Below are positions 39,893-49,484 of a DNA stretch of 64,000 nt, in pieces (the stretch's first letter is position 1; every line of letters starts with the position of its first letter). A program made the position numbers and the translations under genes. The DNA lies in the NCBI RefSeq assembly GCF_005491425.1, contig NZ_CP028083.1:3100001-3164000 (forward strand), in the 5' to 3' direction. A model generated the notes under the pieces. That model searched no databases, was not told where the DNA came from, and was given only the letters and a program-made list of their open reading frames with translations. The stretch is from Lysinibacillus sp. SGAir0095 (GTDB taxonomy: Bacteria; Bacillota; Bacilli; Bacillales_A; Planococcaceae).

Positions 39893-39921
39893 GCATAATA
39901 AGTTCACCACATGGCAAACTA
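39893..39921 (+). promoter_or_regulatory. Forespore (sigma-G-like) promoter of sspO
   Basis: GCATA, a 17-bp spacer and CAAACTA fit the sigma-G/F type (GHATR, 17-18 bp, CATNNTA) with one mismatch. It is 21 bp before the sspO start, consistent with the product. Confidence 0.5.
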
Positions 39922-39941
39922 AAATCATGGAGGTGTATATA

Positions 39942-40097
39942 GTGAGTAACAGCCCGAAGAACAACTTAAGTGGTAACGTTAGTGATGAGCAAGCAGTAAG
40001 GAAGAATTCATCAAGAGATTTTGATCATGAACTTGCAAACGAACCCTTAACACCGGCAGAGAAACATAATAATAAGAAAACTAAGAAGCGGCAATGA
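39942..40097 (+). CDS. sspO: Small acid-soluble spore protein O
   Basis: 51 residues, very hydrophilic. GTG start with GGAGGTG 6 bases upstream. The C-terminal ELANEPLTPAEKHNNKKTKKRQ region (30-51) closely follows the SspO pattern of Bacillus (ANE-LTPAERQNNKKRKKNQ). The N-terminal half is more diverged. It is a minor forespore protein made late in sporulation. Monocistronic with a strong terminator. It shows that the host forms endospores. Confidence 0.8.
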   Translation: MSNSPKNNLSGNVSDEQAVRKNSSRDFDHELANEPLTPAEKHNNKKTKKRQ

Positions 40098-40238
40098 GCT
40101 TAAATGATGTAAGCCAATAAAAAATAAGCGCCCACTTTTTTAAACGAATACACGGCTTACTTCTTTTATCAATGAAGAAATCCAAAACGTTACTTCTGTA
40201 AGTGTATCGTCTTTAAAAAGTCATCAAAATGATACAGC

Positions 40239-40272
40239 AAGCCCCCATCTATAGTAAACTGGGGGCTATTTC
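40239..40272 (+). terminator. Terminator after sspO
   Basis: AGCCCCC and GGGGGCT form a G+C-rich 7-bp stem followed by ATTTCC; about 140 bp past sspO. A repeat copy begins at its right edge. Confidence 0.55.
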
Positions 40273-40302
40273 CTTATTCAAGGAAAGCGCCCGATTGTGG
40301 AA
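40270..40302 (+). repeat. Partial palindromic intergenic repeat, copy 20
   Basis: TTCCTTATTCAAGGAAAGCG and CCCGATTGTGGAATA: the right half of the CTTTCC-type unit, 3' of a minus-strand lipoprotein gene. Confidence 0.65.
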
Positions 40303-40335
40303 TATAGCTATTAAAATAGATACTTGCTGGAATAG

Positions 40336-40698
40336 CTATTCAAAGACTTCATAATCTCCATTATCCTTTTTAGCTAAGACTATTTCAGTAATACCTACTG
40401 CTGAATAAATTTCGACTCCTTCTCCTAAATAATTTGAAGTGAGTTCAACAGTAGGTCGTGTTTCTATAGGGATTTTTTCTTTAATTGTCCCAATAAATTC
40501 TCCAACTACCAAATTTGATTCATCAGCTGTTACTCCAACAGATTGTAATTCCATACCATTAACAAATAGCAATGCCTTATATGATCCTTGTGAGCTGGTT
40601 TCTACTTTTATAGCATTATTACTACTATTAGATGATGTTGAACAACCAGTTATTAAAAATAAACCAAATAACACCACAGTAACTTTTAGTATTTTCAT
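40336..40698 (-). CDS. Small lipoprotein
   Basis: 120 residues; a signal peptide with lipobox LFLITGC (Cys19). The mature part is a short Ser/Asn linker then a compact beta-rich domain of about 85 residues (SYKALLFVNGMELQSVGV ... VGITEIVLAKKDNGDYEVF). AAGGGG lies before the ATG. Bracketed by repeats. Family not recognised. Confidence 0.65.
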   Translation of the reverse strand: MKILKVTVVLFGLFLITGCSTSSNSSNNAIKVETSSQGSYKALLFVNGMELQSVGVTADESNLVVGEFIGTIKEKIPIETRPTVELTSNYLGEGVEIYSAVGITEIVLAKKDNGDYEVFE

Positions 40699-40814
40699 TA
40701 CAATCCCCTTACCTTTCTGTCGGTTCTAATTCATAAAACTCTTGATAATTAGTCGATTAAAACATAAAAAAGTTACAATAAGATTTAAAGCAATCTGCTC
40801 CGTTAAATAAATGT

Positions 40815-40846
40815 AAGCCTCCACAATATGGCCTGATTGTTGAACA
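40815..40846 (+). repeat. Compact palindromic repeat, copy 21
   Basis: CTCCACAATATGGCC joined to TGATTGTTGAACA: the outer arms without the inner hairpin, like the copy at 23608. Last copy in the window. Confidence 0.6.
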
Positions 40847-40848
40847 AA

Positions 40849-40876
40849 AAAATCCTGCATATCTACACAGGATTTT
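40849..40876 (-). terminator. Terminator after the lipoprotein gene at 40955
   Basis: AAAATCCTG and CAGGATTTT form a 9-bp stem, with seven T following on the minus strand. Confidence 0.75.
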
Positions 40877-40954
40877 CGAACAAACTTTATTATAAACATT
40901 CATTCTTTTTTATAAAATTACATCTACCTATCCAGCTAATAGAATGGATCAGAT

Positions 40955-42025
40955 TTAGTCTGGAATATAGGCTATAAATTCTAAAACTGAATCTGGTGAA
41001 TCCCCATTGAATTGGAGACTATATAAACCCGTTACAGTCTTGACTTCTGCAGTATAGGAATAGCCACCTTCCATCATATTCTCCCATTCTTTAACTTCTA
41101 GCTTTTGATCGAATACACTGGTTGTTTCGTCCACAGTCACTTCATTTTTAGGCGTAACATAAAAGGCGTGCATTCCACCATTTTCTTTATGATAATCACA
41201 AATGAAGAATGTTTCATAAAAAGAGCACATGGCGCCCTCATAATACTCCTCTGATTTTAAAGATTCTTTAATTTTCCCTTGGGCTACAGAGTAAGAATCT
41301 GTCAAACTAATATAGTAGTCATTCATCGTTGTCCCTGTTAGTTTTGATAATTCTTCATCGATAATCATTCCTAATCGATTACCTTCGTTATCTACAAGTT
41401 CTCCATTTTTAAATATATAGTTTACTGCATAACCATCTTCTGCAAAAACAGTGATTTTGTTTTCTTCTAAACTTTCACTATATGTTTCCTTTGATTGCAA
41501 TGGGATTGTCACTAATTCTTCAATCGTTTGGGTATCATCATTATAATCGAGTATGGAAATACTTCGACTCATAGATGTTGCTAGAGCTTCCATTTTGCTA
41601 AAAGCTAATGCCTCTTTTAAGGTTCCGTCTTCATATGTTAACTTTCCAATGGATCCTAAAGATATTTCCATATCCGACTCAAATTCAAAAGCAGTAACTT
41701 CAATCCATTTCTCATTTTCAAGTTTATAAATGGTTACCTTACTATGTGTTTGATTGACATTCGAACAATGGACCATTTCTGGTACTTCATCACCTTCAAA
41801 ATCTACTGCTTCCAGAAAACCACCTTCAGTACCCTGAATACTTTCTTGATAATCGGTCGTATTCTCAAACTCTTCTATATACTGTTCCGCACTTTTCTTT
41901 TCAATAACTTTTTCTACTTTCTCTTTTTCATTACTTTCTTCTGAATTCCCATTCGTACTTTCATCATCAGTGCAACCTACTAATAGGAAACTTAAAGCAA
42001 ATAACGCGAATATGATTTTAAGCAT
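40955..42025 (-). CDS. Lipoprotein with large extracellular domain
   Basis: 356 residues; lipobox LSFLLVGC (Cys18), a Glu/Lys-rich linker (20-45), then a domain of about 300 residues. EAVDFEGDEVPEMV resembles a single FG-GAP/VCBS-like motif, followed by alternating beta strands. AAAGGGAAG precedes the ATG. Single gene with its own terminator. Probably a surface-anchored protein; the function is unknown. Confidence 0.65.
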   Translation of the reverse strand: MLKIIFALFALSFLLVGCTDDESTNGNSEESNEKEKVEKVIEKKSAEQYIEEFENTTDYQESIQGTEGGFLEAVDFEGDEVPEMVHCSNVNQTHSKVTIYKLENEKWIEVTAFEFESDMEISLGSIGKLTYEDGTLKEALAFSKMEALATSMSRSISILDYNDDTQTIEELVTIPLQSKETYSESLEENKITVFAEDGYAVNYIFKNGELVDNEGNRLGMIIDEELSKLTGTTMNDYYISLTDSYSVAQGKIKESLKSEEYYEGAMCSFYETFFICDYHKENGGMHAFYVTPKNEVTVDETTSVFDQKLEVKEWENMMEGGYSYTAEVKTVTGLYSLQFNGDSPDSVLEFIAYIPD

Positions 42026-42144
42026 AACTCTTCCCTTTCCGGATCCCCCTTGACATAAGGTGTCTTATTTATTTATCCCCTCTATATTTTTACTATTATA
42101 TCCAATTGAATTAAATTATGTAAGAAAAGTATGTACCTAAAATC

Positions 42145-42177
42145 AAAAAAGGGCTGCTCTATATATAAGCAACCCTC
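42145..42177 (-). terminator. Terminator after the esterase gene
   Basis: AGGGTTGCT pairs with AGCAGCCCT on the minus strand, followed by six T; 10 bp past the stop of the gene at 42187. Confidence 0.85.
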
Positions 42178-42186
42178 CCAACTAGA

Positions 42187-43143
42187 TTATTTAGATTGTA
42201 CTGTACTTGTACGGTTTAACGCATGCTTTACAGCATTGACATATTCTTGATTTGTGCGTTTACTGATTTCAGCCTCTGGATTGACAATTTCATAGGCATG
42301 GAAGCCACCAGGGTATAAATGGAACTCAACATCTACGCCAGCTTGCGCTAGTTTTGTTACATATGCTAGGGTTTCATCGCGGAATGGATCTAGCTGACCT
42401 ACACATGTATACGTATAAGGCAAGTTCGCAAGCTCTTCAACTGTCGCTCTTGCTGGAGCTGCATAGATTGAGACATTCTCTTTGCCATTTTCACCATTGA
42501 GATAGAAAGACCAGCCTTTTTCATTCAAATCATGATTCCAAATATAATTGCCTGTGATCTCAAAGCTGGATGGCGTATTATTTCGGTCATCAATCATTGG
42601 GTATAATGGCATTTGGAAGCAAATTTCAGGTCCTTTTCTGTCTCTTGCAAGCAATGCTAAACCAGCTGTTAAGCCCCCTCCTGCACTTAATCCTGAAATC
42701 CCCACTCTTGCAGAATCGACACCTAACGAAGCTGCATTATCTACAAACCATTGAAGTGCAGTATAGCAATCTTCTAATGGAGCCGGGTATGGATGCTCCG
42801 GCACTAAGCGATAATCGACAGATACGACAACACATCCTGCTTCATTCACAAATTGCTGGCATAGCCCATCATTTTCTTCAGGGGAACCTAATACATAGCC
42901 GCCTCCATGAATCCATAACAGCCCGGCCAATTCTCCCGTTTTTGAAACAGGTTCATAGATTCGAATACGTAAATCATTGCCATCTGGACCTGCAATGATT
43001 TTGTCCGTGATTGTAATATTCGGATCTTGTGGAGCTAATGGTGCTTGTGCAGCGGCCGCCCTTGCCGCTTCATATTGATCTAAATCAAGTGGTGGAAAGA
43101 CATCTAAAATATCGACAAGCTCAGGATTTACACGATTTTTCAT
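42187..43143 (-). CDS. Alpha/beta hydrolase, HSL-family esterase
   Basis: 318 residues, cytosolic. HSL (family IV) signatures: LLWIHGGGYVLGSPEE (oxyanion HGGG), GISGLSAGGGLTAGLAL (nucleophile Ser), LDPFRDE (Asp) and GGFHAYEI (His). It hydrolyses short acyl esters. It is 65 bp downstream of a Baeyer-Villiger-type monooxygenase on the same strand, so it may open the ester or lactone products of that enzyme. A perfect cre sequence lies between the two genes. Confidence 0.92.
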   Translation of the reverse strand: MKNRVNPELVDILDVFPPLDLDQYEAARAAAAQAPLAPQDPNITITDKIIAGPDGNDLRIRIYEPVSKTGELAGLLWIHGGGYVLGSPEENDGLCQQFVNEAGCVVVSVDYRLVPEHPYPAPLEDCYTALQWFVDNAASLGVDSARVGISGLSAGGGLTAGLALLARDRKGPEICFQMPLYPMIDDRNNTPSSFEITGNYIWNHDLNEKGWSFYLNGENGKENVSIYAAPARATVEELANLPYTYTCVGQLDPFRDETLAYVTKLAQAGVDVEFHLYPGGFHAYEIVNPEAEISKRTNQEYVNAVKHALNRTSTVQSK

Positions 43144-43189
43144 AACAAATTCCCCCTTAGGATTTTCATAAATTCATCAAGCTTATTAT

Positions 43190-43203
43190 TGAAAACGATT
43201 ACA
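43190..43203. promoter_or_regulatory. Cre site upstream of the esterase gene
   Basis: TGAAAACGATTACA fits all defined positions of TGWAANCGNTNWCA. It is 47 bp before the esterase start and 6 bp past the monooxygenase stop, so it could act as a promoter block or roadblock. Confidence 0.7.
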
Positions 43204-43208
43204 AAATA

Positions 43209-44834
43209 CTATTGAAGCACTACATTCGCTTGCGTTTTTTCAAACGAGAAGCCTTCATAATCGTTGTCGGCAACCTGATCACAAATCACTTTGTAATTAT
43301 TTAAACCACCGACATAAATAACAAACCCTCGCTGTGCGCCATCGATGTTAGCCCCTGTATACCAAGAATTTGTATGAGGGAATAAGGTCGTATTGGCTAG
43401 ATCGTCACATTGTTTTCCCCATTTCACCTCAGACACTCTTTGCGCTTCAATTGTTTGCAGATCATTCGTTTCTAGATATTCGATACAATGGTCAATCCAG
43501 TCCACATGCTGCTCGATGGCAGCTGGCATATTCGTTAATACAGAAGGACTTTGTGGGCCAGTAATCATAAAGAAGTTCGGGAAGTTTTCCATCGTTAGAC
43601 CAAGATATGTTTTCACATCTCGCCCTTCTGCCCATTTCTCTTGAATCGTTTTACCGTCTCTTCCTTGAATATCGATTTTCAACAATGAACCTGTCATTGC
43701 TTCATACCCTGTCGCAAAAATAATCACATCACACTCGATTGTTCCATTACTTAACTTCACACCATTTTCAACAATGCCCTCAATTGGATTGTCTTTTAAC
43801 GACACTAAATTTACATGATCCTCATTAAAGATTTCATAGAAGTTCGTTCCGATAATTAACCGTTTCGTTGTAATGTAATAATCAGGATGTAATAATTGGG
43901 CTTTTTCCGGATCTTCTATAATTTCATCGATTTTATCGCGAACATATTGTGAAACGACGTAGTTTGTCTCTTTACTCGCACCTGTATCCGTATAGACAGA
44001 ACCTAGTGCAAGTCCGCCGGTTTTCCAAACATAATCCAGGGTTTCCTTTTGCTGTTCTGCGCTAAATTCAGTAGCTGATTTTCCAGTTGTATACATGCTA
44101 ATGCCACCAGGTGTGGTTGTAAAAGAATCACGAATTGCTTCATAGTTTTCAATCGCTTGATCTTGTTCTTCTTTAGTCAATTTCTTGTTTCTTGCTTCAG
44201 CCACATAGTGCGGCGTACGCATTAAAAGGGATAGTTCCTTCGCTTCTTTTGCAATTTCCGGCATAGCTTGAACACCACTTGAACCATTTCCAATGACTAC
44301 TACCCTTTTGCCGGTAAAGTCTACTTTTTCATGTGGCCAACGCCCTGTATGATATTGCTCACCTTTGAATGTTTCAGTTCCCTCAAATGGCGGTAGATTG
44401 GTTGTGGATAAACAACCGACTCCACTAATGAAATATTTCGCAACGAAGGTCTCATTTGTATCTGTTGCAATCTCCCATTGCTTTTTATCATTATTAAAAC
44501 TAGCTTTATTCACTCGCGTTTCAAATTGAATATCACGTCGTAAATCCAACTCGTCTGCAACAAAATTTAAGTACTCCAAAATTTCAGGCAGTGAGGCATA
44601 ACGATCCTTCCAGCGCCATTTTTTATAGAGTTCCTCCGAGAATGTAAAATTGTAAAAAATGGAATCAGAGTCACATTTCGCCCCTGGATAACGACTCCAA
44701 TACCATACTCTCCCCACACCATCAGCAGCCTCAATTACTTTAACCGATAGGCCACGCTCTCGTAACCTATGCAACATATATAGTCCTGCAAACCCAGCAC
44801 CAATGACAACTGCATCAAATTTCTTTTCTCCCAT
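43209..44834 (-). CDS. Flavin-containing Baeyer-Villiger-type monooxygenase
   Basis: 541 residues. FAD site VVIGAGFAGLYMLHRLRERG (9-28), the BVMO fingerprint FKGEQYHTGRWPHE (F-x-G-x-x-x-H-T-x-x-W-P), a second NADPH Rossmann motif VVVIGNGSSGVQAMPEIA, and FATGYEAMTG near the C-terminus. It inserts oxygen next to a ketone to give an ester or lactone. AGGGGG precedes the ATG. It precedes an esterase gene. A LuxR-type regulator is divergent and a cre-like site lies upstream. Confidence 0.93.
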   Translation of the reverse strand: MGEKKFDAVVIGAGFAGLYMLHRLRERGLSVKVIEAADGVGRVWYWSRYPGAKCDSDSIFYNFTFSEELYKKWRWKDRYASLPEILEYLNFVADELDLRRDIQFETRVNKASFNNDKKQWEIATDTNETFVAKYFISGVGCLSTTNLPPFEGTETFKGEQYHTGRWPHEKVDFTGKRVVVIGNGSSGVQAMPEIAKEAKELSLLMRTPHYVAEARNKKLTKEEQDQAIENYEAIRDSFTTTPGGISMYTTGKSATEFSAEQQKETLDYVWKTGGLALGSVYTDTGASKETNYVVSQYVRDKIDEIIEDPEKAQLLHPDYYITTKRLIIGTNFYEIFNEDHVNLVSLKDNPIEGIVENGVKLSNGTIECDVIIFATGYEAMTGSLLKIDIQGRDGKTIQEKWAEGRDVKTYLGLTMENFPNFFMITGPQSPSVLTNMPAAIEQHVDWIDHCIEYLETNDLQTIEAQRVSEVKWGKQCDDLANTTLFPHTNSWYTGANIDGAQRGFVIYVGGLNNYKVICDQVADNDYEGFSFEKTQANVVLQ

Positions 44835-44904
44835 AATATTCCCCCTTATATGTTAGAAAAATTTGTAGGTAACTTTTTTCGTAAACCGATACTGATCGCC
44901 TGCG

Positions 44905-44918
44905 GTAAAACGCTTACA
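44905..44918. promoter_or_regulatory. Cre-like site upstream of the monooxygenase
   Basis: Minus strand TGTAAGCGTTTTAC matches 12 of 14 cre positions, about 70 bp before the monooxygenase start. Confidence 0.5.
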
Positions 44919-45104
44919 ATTTTTACACCCTTTCATCCTCAGAGATTACAGACTTTCGTATGCCACTTCATCTTACCAACTATTGCACATCCAGCACATT
45001 CCTACTTTTAGCTATTCTACCTACCATCAATTGGATAACTTTTTTAAGTAGATTACTACTATTTAATAGATTCAAATCATATAAAACATAAAGGGGTGAT
45101 AGAA

Positions 45105-45794
45105 TTGCAAATATCTAGTTTGGCTTTAGAAGAGAAACTAGCGAAGTGTGTTCATTTACAAACTCAAGAAGAAAAAATATGTCATATTCTCCTCGCATTA
45201 GATGAACTATCCTTTTGTGAAAAGATATCTTTTTTCCGTTATAGCCCTATTGGATATGTGGGGGAAGGCGTCGCAGCCATGCAAGATGGCCAGCTTCAAT
45301 CCATCTCATATATAAGAGATGATCTCCGTTCATTACCGATTATCAAAAATGCCATTGAAAAGCGTAAAACGACTTTTAATGAAGGAAAGGAAATCATCAC
45401 CCTCATCTCAAGTCGTTATCATCGCAGTGAGCCATTAAAAGCCTTACTGGTTATTCCAATCATTGTCAATAATATGACCATTGCTTATATATGTTGTGAA
45501 TTTACAAAAAGCAGCGTTCGTTTTAACGAACAAGTGCTAGAACAATTTACCCTTTTTGGTAGACTTACAGGTGAACTTTTCATACAGCCACACTCAAGTG
45601 CTCACCCCAAACTAAGCCCTCGAGAAAACCAAGTTTTGAGAGCGCTTGCAAATGGGCTATCGACAAAGGAGCTCACAACCCTCCTCTCCTTAAGCGAGGC
45701 AACCATCAAACAATATATCAAATCCATTCTCATTAAACTTGGCGCAAAAAATCGAGCCCATGCTGTGTCGATCTATCTTGGGCAGATGATATGA
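45105..45794 (+). CDS. GAF-like / LuxR-type HTH regulator
   Basis: 229 residues from TTG 45105, chosen because AAAGGGGTG lies 6 bases upstream (GTG 45096 is inside that site). The N-terminal 150 residues look like a GAF-type sensor domain (CEKISFFRYSPIGYVGEGV, LLVIPIIVNNMTIAYICCEF). The C-terminal LuxR HTH is clear: LSPRENQVLRALANGLSTKELTTLLSLSEATIKQYIKSILIKLGAKNRAHAV. Divergent from the monooxygenase-esterase pair, which it probably controls in response to a ketone or related compound. Confidence 0.85.
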   Translation: MQISSLALEEKLAKCVHLQTQEEKICHILLALDELSFCEKISFFRYSPIGYVGEGVAAMQDGQLQSISYIRDDLRSLPIIKNAIEKRKTTFNEGKEIITLISSRYHRSEPLKALLVIPIIVNNMTIAYICCEFTKSSVRFNEQVLEQFTLFGRLTGELFIQPHSSAHPKLSPRENQVLRALANGLSTKELTTLLSLSEATIKQYIKSILIKLGAKNRAHAVSIYLGQMI

Positions 45795-45832
45795 ATTGCC
45801 TCATTTTAACTTTCCGCCATCCAACAAAAAAC

Positions 45833-45872
45833 AAATCCGCCAGTTAATGAGTCGATTAACTGACGGATTTTT
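45833..45872. terminator. Bidirectional terminator between the LuxR and ABC genes
   Basis: AAATCCGCCAGTTAA pairs with TTAACTGACGGATTT (one mismatch), flanked by A and T runs. It lies between converging genes. Confidence 0.85.
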
Positions 45873-45886
45873 ATGGTTCATGGATG

Positions 45887-46603
45887 TTATAGCACTTTTT
45901 CTAGAAATTCTTTGGCACGTACTGATTTAGGTGAAGAGAAGAATACTTCTGGTGTAGCATCTTCTACTAGCTGACCACTCTCAAGGAAAAGTATGCGATC
46001 TGCTACTTCTTTTGCAAAGCCCATTTCGTGCGTCACAATTATCATGGTCATGCCGGATTCAGCAAGATTTTTCATAACAGCCAGAACCTCTTTTACCATT
46101 TCAGGGTCCAGTGCCGAAGTCGGTTCATCAAACAGCATAACACTAGGATTCATTGCCAACGCACGTGCAATTGCTACTCGTTGTTTTTGTCCACCAGATA
46201 AGCGATTTGGATATTCGTTGCGCTTTTCAAATAGACCCACTTTCTTTAGCAGTTCATCTGCAGTTTTAATGGCTTCTTCTTTCGAAATGCCTTTGACTTT
46301 CATCGGTGCATAGATTAAATTTTCCAGTACGGTTTTATGAGGGAATAAGTAAAAATGCTGAAATACCATTCCTAGATTTTCGCGCACTTTCATTACATTT
46401 TTCTCAGTAATGATGGTACCGCCCACCGAAATCTGTCCACTCGTTGGCTCTTCTAATCGATTAATGCAACGCAGGAAAGTCGATTTGCCCGATCCTGAAG
46501 GTCCAATTACCGCAATCACTTCTTTTTCTTTAATTTCGGTAGAGATGCCTTTAAGCACTTCATTCTTACCATAGGTTTTGTGTAAATTCTCAACTTTAAT
46601 CAC
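45887..46603 (-). CDS. Polar amino acid ABC transporter, ATP-binding protein
   Basis: 238 residues, GlnQ type. Walker [16 protein letters not shown] (32-46), Q loop [14 protein letters not shown], signature [17 protein letters not shown], Walker [15 protein letters not shown], switch His in VTHEMGFA. The start is GTG with GAGGATG upstream. It overlaps the permease gene by 8 bases. Last gene of a transporter-aminotransferase operon. Confidence 0.95.
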   Translation of the reverse strand: MIKVENLHKTYGKNEVLKGISTEIKEKEVIAVIGPSGSGKSTFLRCINRLEEPTSGQISVGGTIITEKNVMKVRENLGMVFQHFYLFPHKTVLENLIYAPMKVKGISKEEAIKTADELLKKVGLFEKRNEYPNRLSGGQKQRVAIARALAMNPSVMLFDEPTSALDPEMVKEVLAVMKNLAESGMTMIIVTHEMGFAKEVADRILFLESGQLVEDATPEVFFSSPKSVRAKEFLEKVL

Positions 46604-47252
46604 TGCGTCTCATCCTCTTTTCTATCAGTTTTCCAAGGAAGGTTAATACGAGTGTCATTACGTAATAAATTACACCTGCAATCAATAACGGTTCAAGGTA
46701 ACGGAATGTATCGCCGCCTACTACATAGGCTCGACGCATAATATCTAATGCCCCAATTACCGTAACAATGGCTGATTCCTTATTTAAGGTAATAAATTCA
46801 TTCATTAGAGAAGGCAATATGTTTTTCATCGCCTGTGGCAGAATAATATCCTTCATCATCTTGCTGTAAGGAATCCCAAGTGCTTTCGCCGCCTCTTGTT
46901 GCCCCTTATCGACCGCATTGATGCCGGCACGAATAATTTCAGAAATATAGGCAGCCGAGTTTAGACCAAATGCAATGATCGCAGCCGGCATGGCTTCAAT
47001 ATTAAAGCCTATAATTTGTGGCATCGCATAGTAAATAATCATTAATTGTAGTACGAGCGGTGTTCCACGGAAAATCGATGTATAAAACTCCGCGAACCAT
47101 CTTAATGGCTTGATCGTGCCGATTTTGCAAAGCGCTAATAGGATACCCAGCACAAGCCCAATTATGGTAGCAAAAATAACAATTTGTAGAGTAACGCCTA
47201 TCCCTTGTAAGATATAAGGAATAGAGGGAATGACACTACTAAAATCAAACAT
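46596..47252 (-). CDS. Polar amino acid ABC transporter, permease
   Basis: 218 residues, about five membrane helices, HisM/GlnP type. The EAA loop is [44 protein letters not shown], which contacts the ATPase. GGGGGG precedes the ATG. Only one permease gene is present, so it likely works as a homodimer. Confidence 0.94.
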   Translation of the reverse strand: MFDFSSVIPSIPYILQGIGVTLQIVIFATIIGLVLGILLALCKIGTIKPLRWFAEFYTSIFRGTPLVLQLMIIYYAMPQIIGFNIEAMPAAIIAFGLNSAAYISEIIRAGINAVDKGQQEAAKALGIPYSKMMKDIILPQAMKNILPSLMNEFITLNKESAIVTVIGALDIMRRAYVVGGDTFRYLEPLLIAGVIYYVMTLVLTFLGKLIEKRMRRSD

Positions 47253-47336
47253 TGGAAGCCCCCCTTTCTAAATAGTGGAAATAATAGGTTAGAAACCAAA
47301 CACGTCATTCAGTTAAACTGAATGACGCCTAGTGAA

Positions 47337-48152
47337 TTATTCAACAACGAACCATTTCTTTTTAAGTTCTTCTACTTTTCCTTCATCAATTAGCTCTTGA
47401 ATGACTTTGTCGAATTCAGCTTTTAATGTACTGCCTTCTTGGAATACAGCTGCTTTGAAATCTGGTTCTTCCACCTCGATCGGGAATGCAGCTAAATCAT
47501 CATTTTGACTTAAGTAATTTTCTGAAACGATGTTTTCAATAACTGCGCCATCAAGACGTCCATTTTTCATTTCTTGGATAAGCTGAGGAATTAGGTCACG
47601 GCTTTCAACTGTGAAGCCATGTTCTGCGCCAAATTCTTCTGCTAAGTCTAGTTGAATAGATGATACTTGCGCACCAACCACTTTACCTTTTAAATCGTCC
47701 ATAGTAGCAATATTACTTTCTTTCAGTGATACCATATATTGCTCTGTTTCATAGTAAGGAATTGAAAAATCTACTACTTTATCACGCTCTTCAGTTGGAG
47801 TCATACCAGAGATAACAAAATCATATTTATCAGCTTGTAGACCAGGAATTAGACTGTTGAAATCACTGTTTGTAAATTCCAATTCATAGCCTAAACGTTC
47901 AGCAATTAAGTTTGCTAAATCAATATCAAATCCAATAATATCTTCGCTTACTTTCGTATCTACATACTCAAATGGTGCATAATCCGCAGATGTTCCTACA
48001 CGTAATACTTTTGCTTCTTCAGTTGTTGTATCAGAAGTTGAATCCGTCTCTGATCCTGCTGAACCTGTTGATGTTTCCTTTTCAGCTGTACCGCAAGCTG
48101 CTAAAATACCAAGCACTAAAACTAGCATAAATAGAAATACTTTATTCTTCAT
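47337..48152 (-). CDS. Polar amino acid ABC transporter, substrate-binding lipoprotein
   Basis: 271 residues; lipobox LGILAACG (Cys20), a Ser/Thr-rich linker, then a periplasmic-binding family-3 domain: LRVGTSADYAPFEYVDTK, IIGFDIDLANLIAERLGYELEF, KYDFVISGMTPTEERDKVVDFSIPYY. The TPTEER and FSIPYY blocks form the amino-acid pocket. AAAGGAGAG precedes the ATG. Third gene in the operon with the permease and ATPase; the ligand may be the substrate of the aminotransferase upstream. Confidence 0.94.
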   Translation of the reverse strand: MKNKVFLFMLVLVLGILAACGTAEKETSTGSAGSETDSTSDTTTEEAKVLRVGTSADYAPFEYVDTKVSEDIIGFDIDLANLIAERLGYELEFTNSDFNSLIPGLQADKYDFVISGMTPTEERDKVVDFSIPYYETEQYMVSLKESNIATMDDLKGKVVGAQVSSIQLDLAEEFGAEHGFTVESRDLIPQLIQEMKNGRLDGAVIENIVSENYLSQNDDLAAFPIEVEEPDFKAAVFQEGSTLKAEFDKVIQELIDEGKVEELKKKWFVVE

Positions 48153-48179
48153 TGTGATTACTCTCCTTTTTCCATCTTT

Positions 48180-49484
48180 TTATAGTTCTTCTATATATCT
48201 ATGAATCGCTTTTTCAAGCATTCCCAAGCCATCATCGATTTGTTCTTTTGTAATTGTTAGCGGAGGAATCATTCGAATGACTTCTCCTAAATTCCCGCAT
48301 AGATAGAACAAAACGCCTTCTTCTAACGCATAATCGAGAATTTTCATCACAGCTTGTCCATCAAGTTCACCCGTTTTTGGATTCGAGATTTCGATTCCAA
48401 TCATTAAACCTGCTGAACGAACATCGCTGATTACCGGATATTTCTCTTTTAACTTAAGCAGCTGTTCCCTTGCATAGGCACCTACCACTTTTGAATTTTC
48501 CACAAGATTTTCTTCATGGAAAATTTCTAGAGTCGTAAGCGCAACAGAACAAGCAATTGGATTCCCGCCAAAAGTGGTACCATGCGTTCCTAACGGCCAT
48601 TTTTTCATTAATTCCTTTGAAGCAACCGTTGCACTTAAAGGCAACCCGGATGCAATTCCTTTCGCAATGGCCATAATATCAGGAGTTACCCCAAAATATT
48701 GTGCAGCAAACCATTCCCCAGTTCGTCCAAATCCTGTTTGCACTTCGTCGAAAATTAATAAAATGCCATGCTCATCACAAATCTCACGGACCTTCTTCAC
48801 CCAGGCTTTAGGCGGTATAATGTAACCACCTTCGCCAAGAACTGGCTCCATAATGACACAAGCTACTTCTTCAGGTGTCACTTGATGCTGGAACAAACGT
48901 TTAAAGTCCTTTTCCAGTTGTTCTACGCAGAAAACTTCTGGGTCCACACCTGTTGGGCATCCTTTAACATCTGCGTATGGGATTTGATAGGATAAATGCG
49001 ATGGCTGCAAGAATTTACGATACTTACTTTTTGAAGTCGTAACCCCTAGAGAGCCCATTGAACGTCCGTGGAAACATCCTGTGAATGACACCAAATAGGG
49101 ACGTTTTGTTACAAACTTCGCAAGTTTCAATGCACCTTCGATTGCCTCTGTTCCACTATTGGCAAAGAAGAAGCAATCTAAATCTCCTGGTAGTACTTTA
49201 CCCAATTCTTCAGATAATCTTAAGATGGATTCATACATAATTACGCCAGAAGGACCATGAACAAGCTGATCTGCAGCATCTTTAATACTTTGAACAATTT
49301 TTGGATGGCGATGCCCAGTGTTGGTTACTGCAATGCCGGATGTGAAATCTAAATACTGTTTTCCATCAGCGCCATAGTAATAGCAGCCTTCTTCTTTCAC
49401 AACTGGAATATTCGGATGATCCTTTGCCATGCTTGGCGCCAGATAATTTCCCATCTCATCGTATAAATCAAGCCAGTTACTCAA
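48180..49484 (-). CDS. Class III aminotransferase (GABA / omega-amino acid type)
   Basis: 434 residues. The fold type-I PLP enzyme shows [20 protein letters not shown] (phosphate site), [38 protein letters not shown] (PLP Asp) and the Schiff-base Lys in [41 protein letters not shown] is also typical of GabT-like enzymes. The start is TTG with GGGAG upstream. First gene of an operon with a polar amino-acid importer, so it probably deaminates an imported omega-amino acid. Confidence 0.9.
   Translation of the reverse strand: MSNWLDLYDEMGNYLAPSMAKDHPNIPVVKEEGCYYYGADGKQYLDFTSGIAVTNTGHRHPKIVQSIKDAADQLVHGPSGVIMYESILRLSEELGKVLPGDLDCFFFANSGTEAIEGALKLAKFVTKRPYLVSFTGCFHGRSMGSLGVTTSKSKYRKFLQPSHLSYQIPYADVKGCPTGVDPEVFCVEQLEKDFKRLFQHQVTPEEVACVIMEPVLGEGGYIIPPKAWVKKVREICDEHGILLIFDEVQTGFGRTGEWFAAQYFGVTPDIMAIAKGIASGLPLSATVASKELMKKWPLGTHGTTFGGNPIACSVALTTLEIFHEENLVENSKVVGAYAREQLLKLKEKYPVISDVRSAGLMIGIEISNPKTGELDGQAVMKILDYALEEGVLFYLCGNLGEVIRMIPPLTITKEQIDDGLGMLEKAIHRYIEEL

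Noticed and set aside
278..40846. A classical integron (attC array)
   Set aside because: No integrase gene is in the window and the R-box core GTTRRRY is mostly not met (GTTAGTT, GTTAAAA). Only the cassette-like logic is reported.
45887..47252. Missing second permease of the amino-acid ABC system
   Set aside because: Many GlnP-type systems use one permease as a homodimer; overlaps between genes show that nothing is lost.
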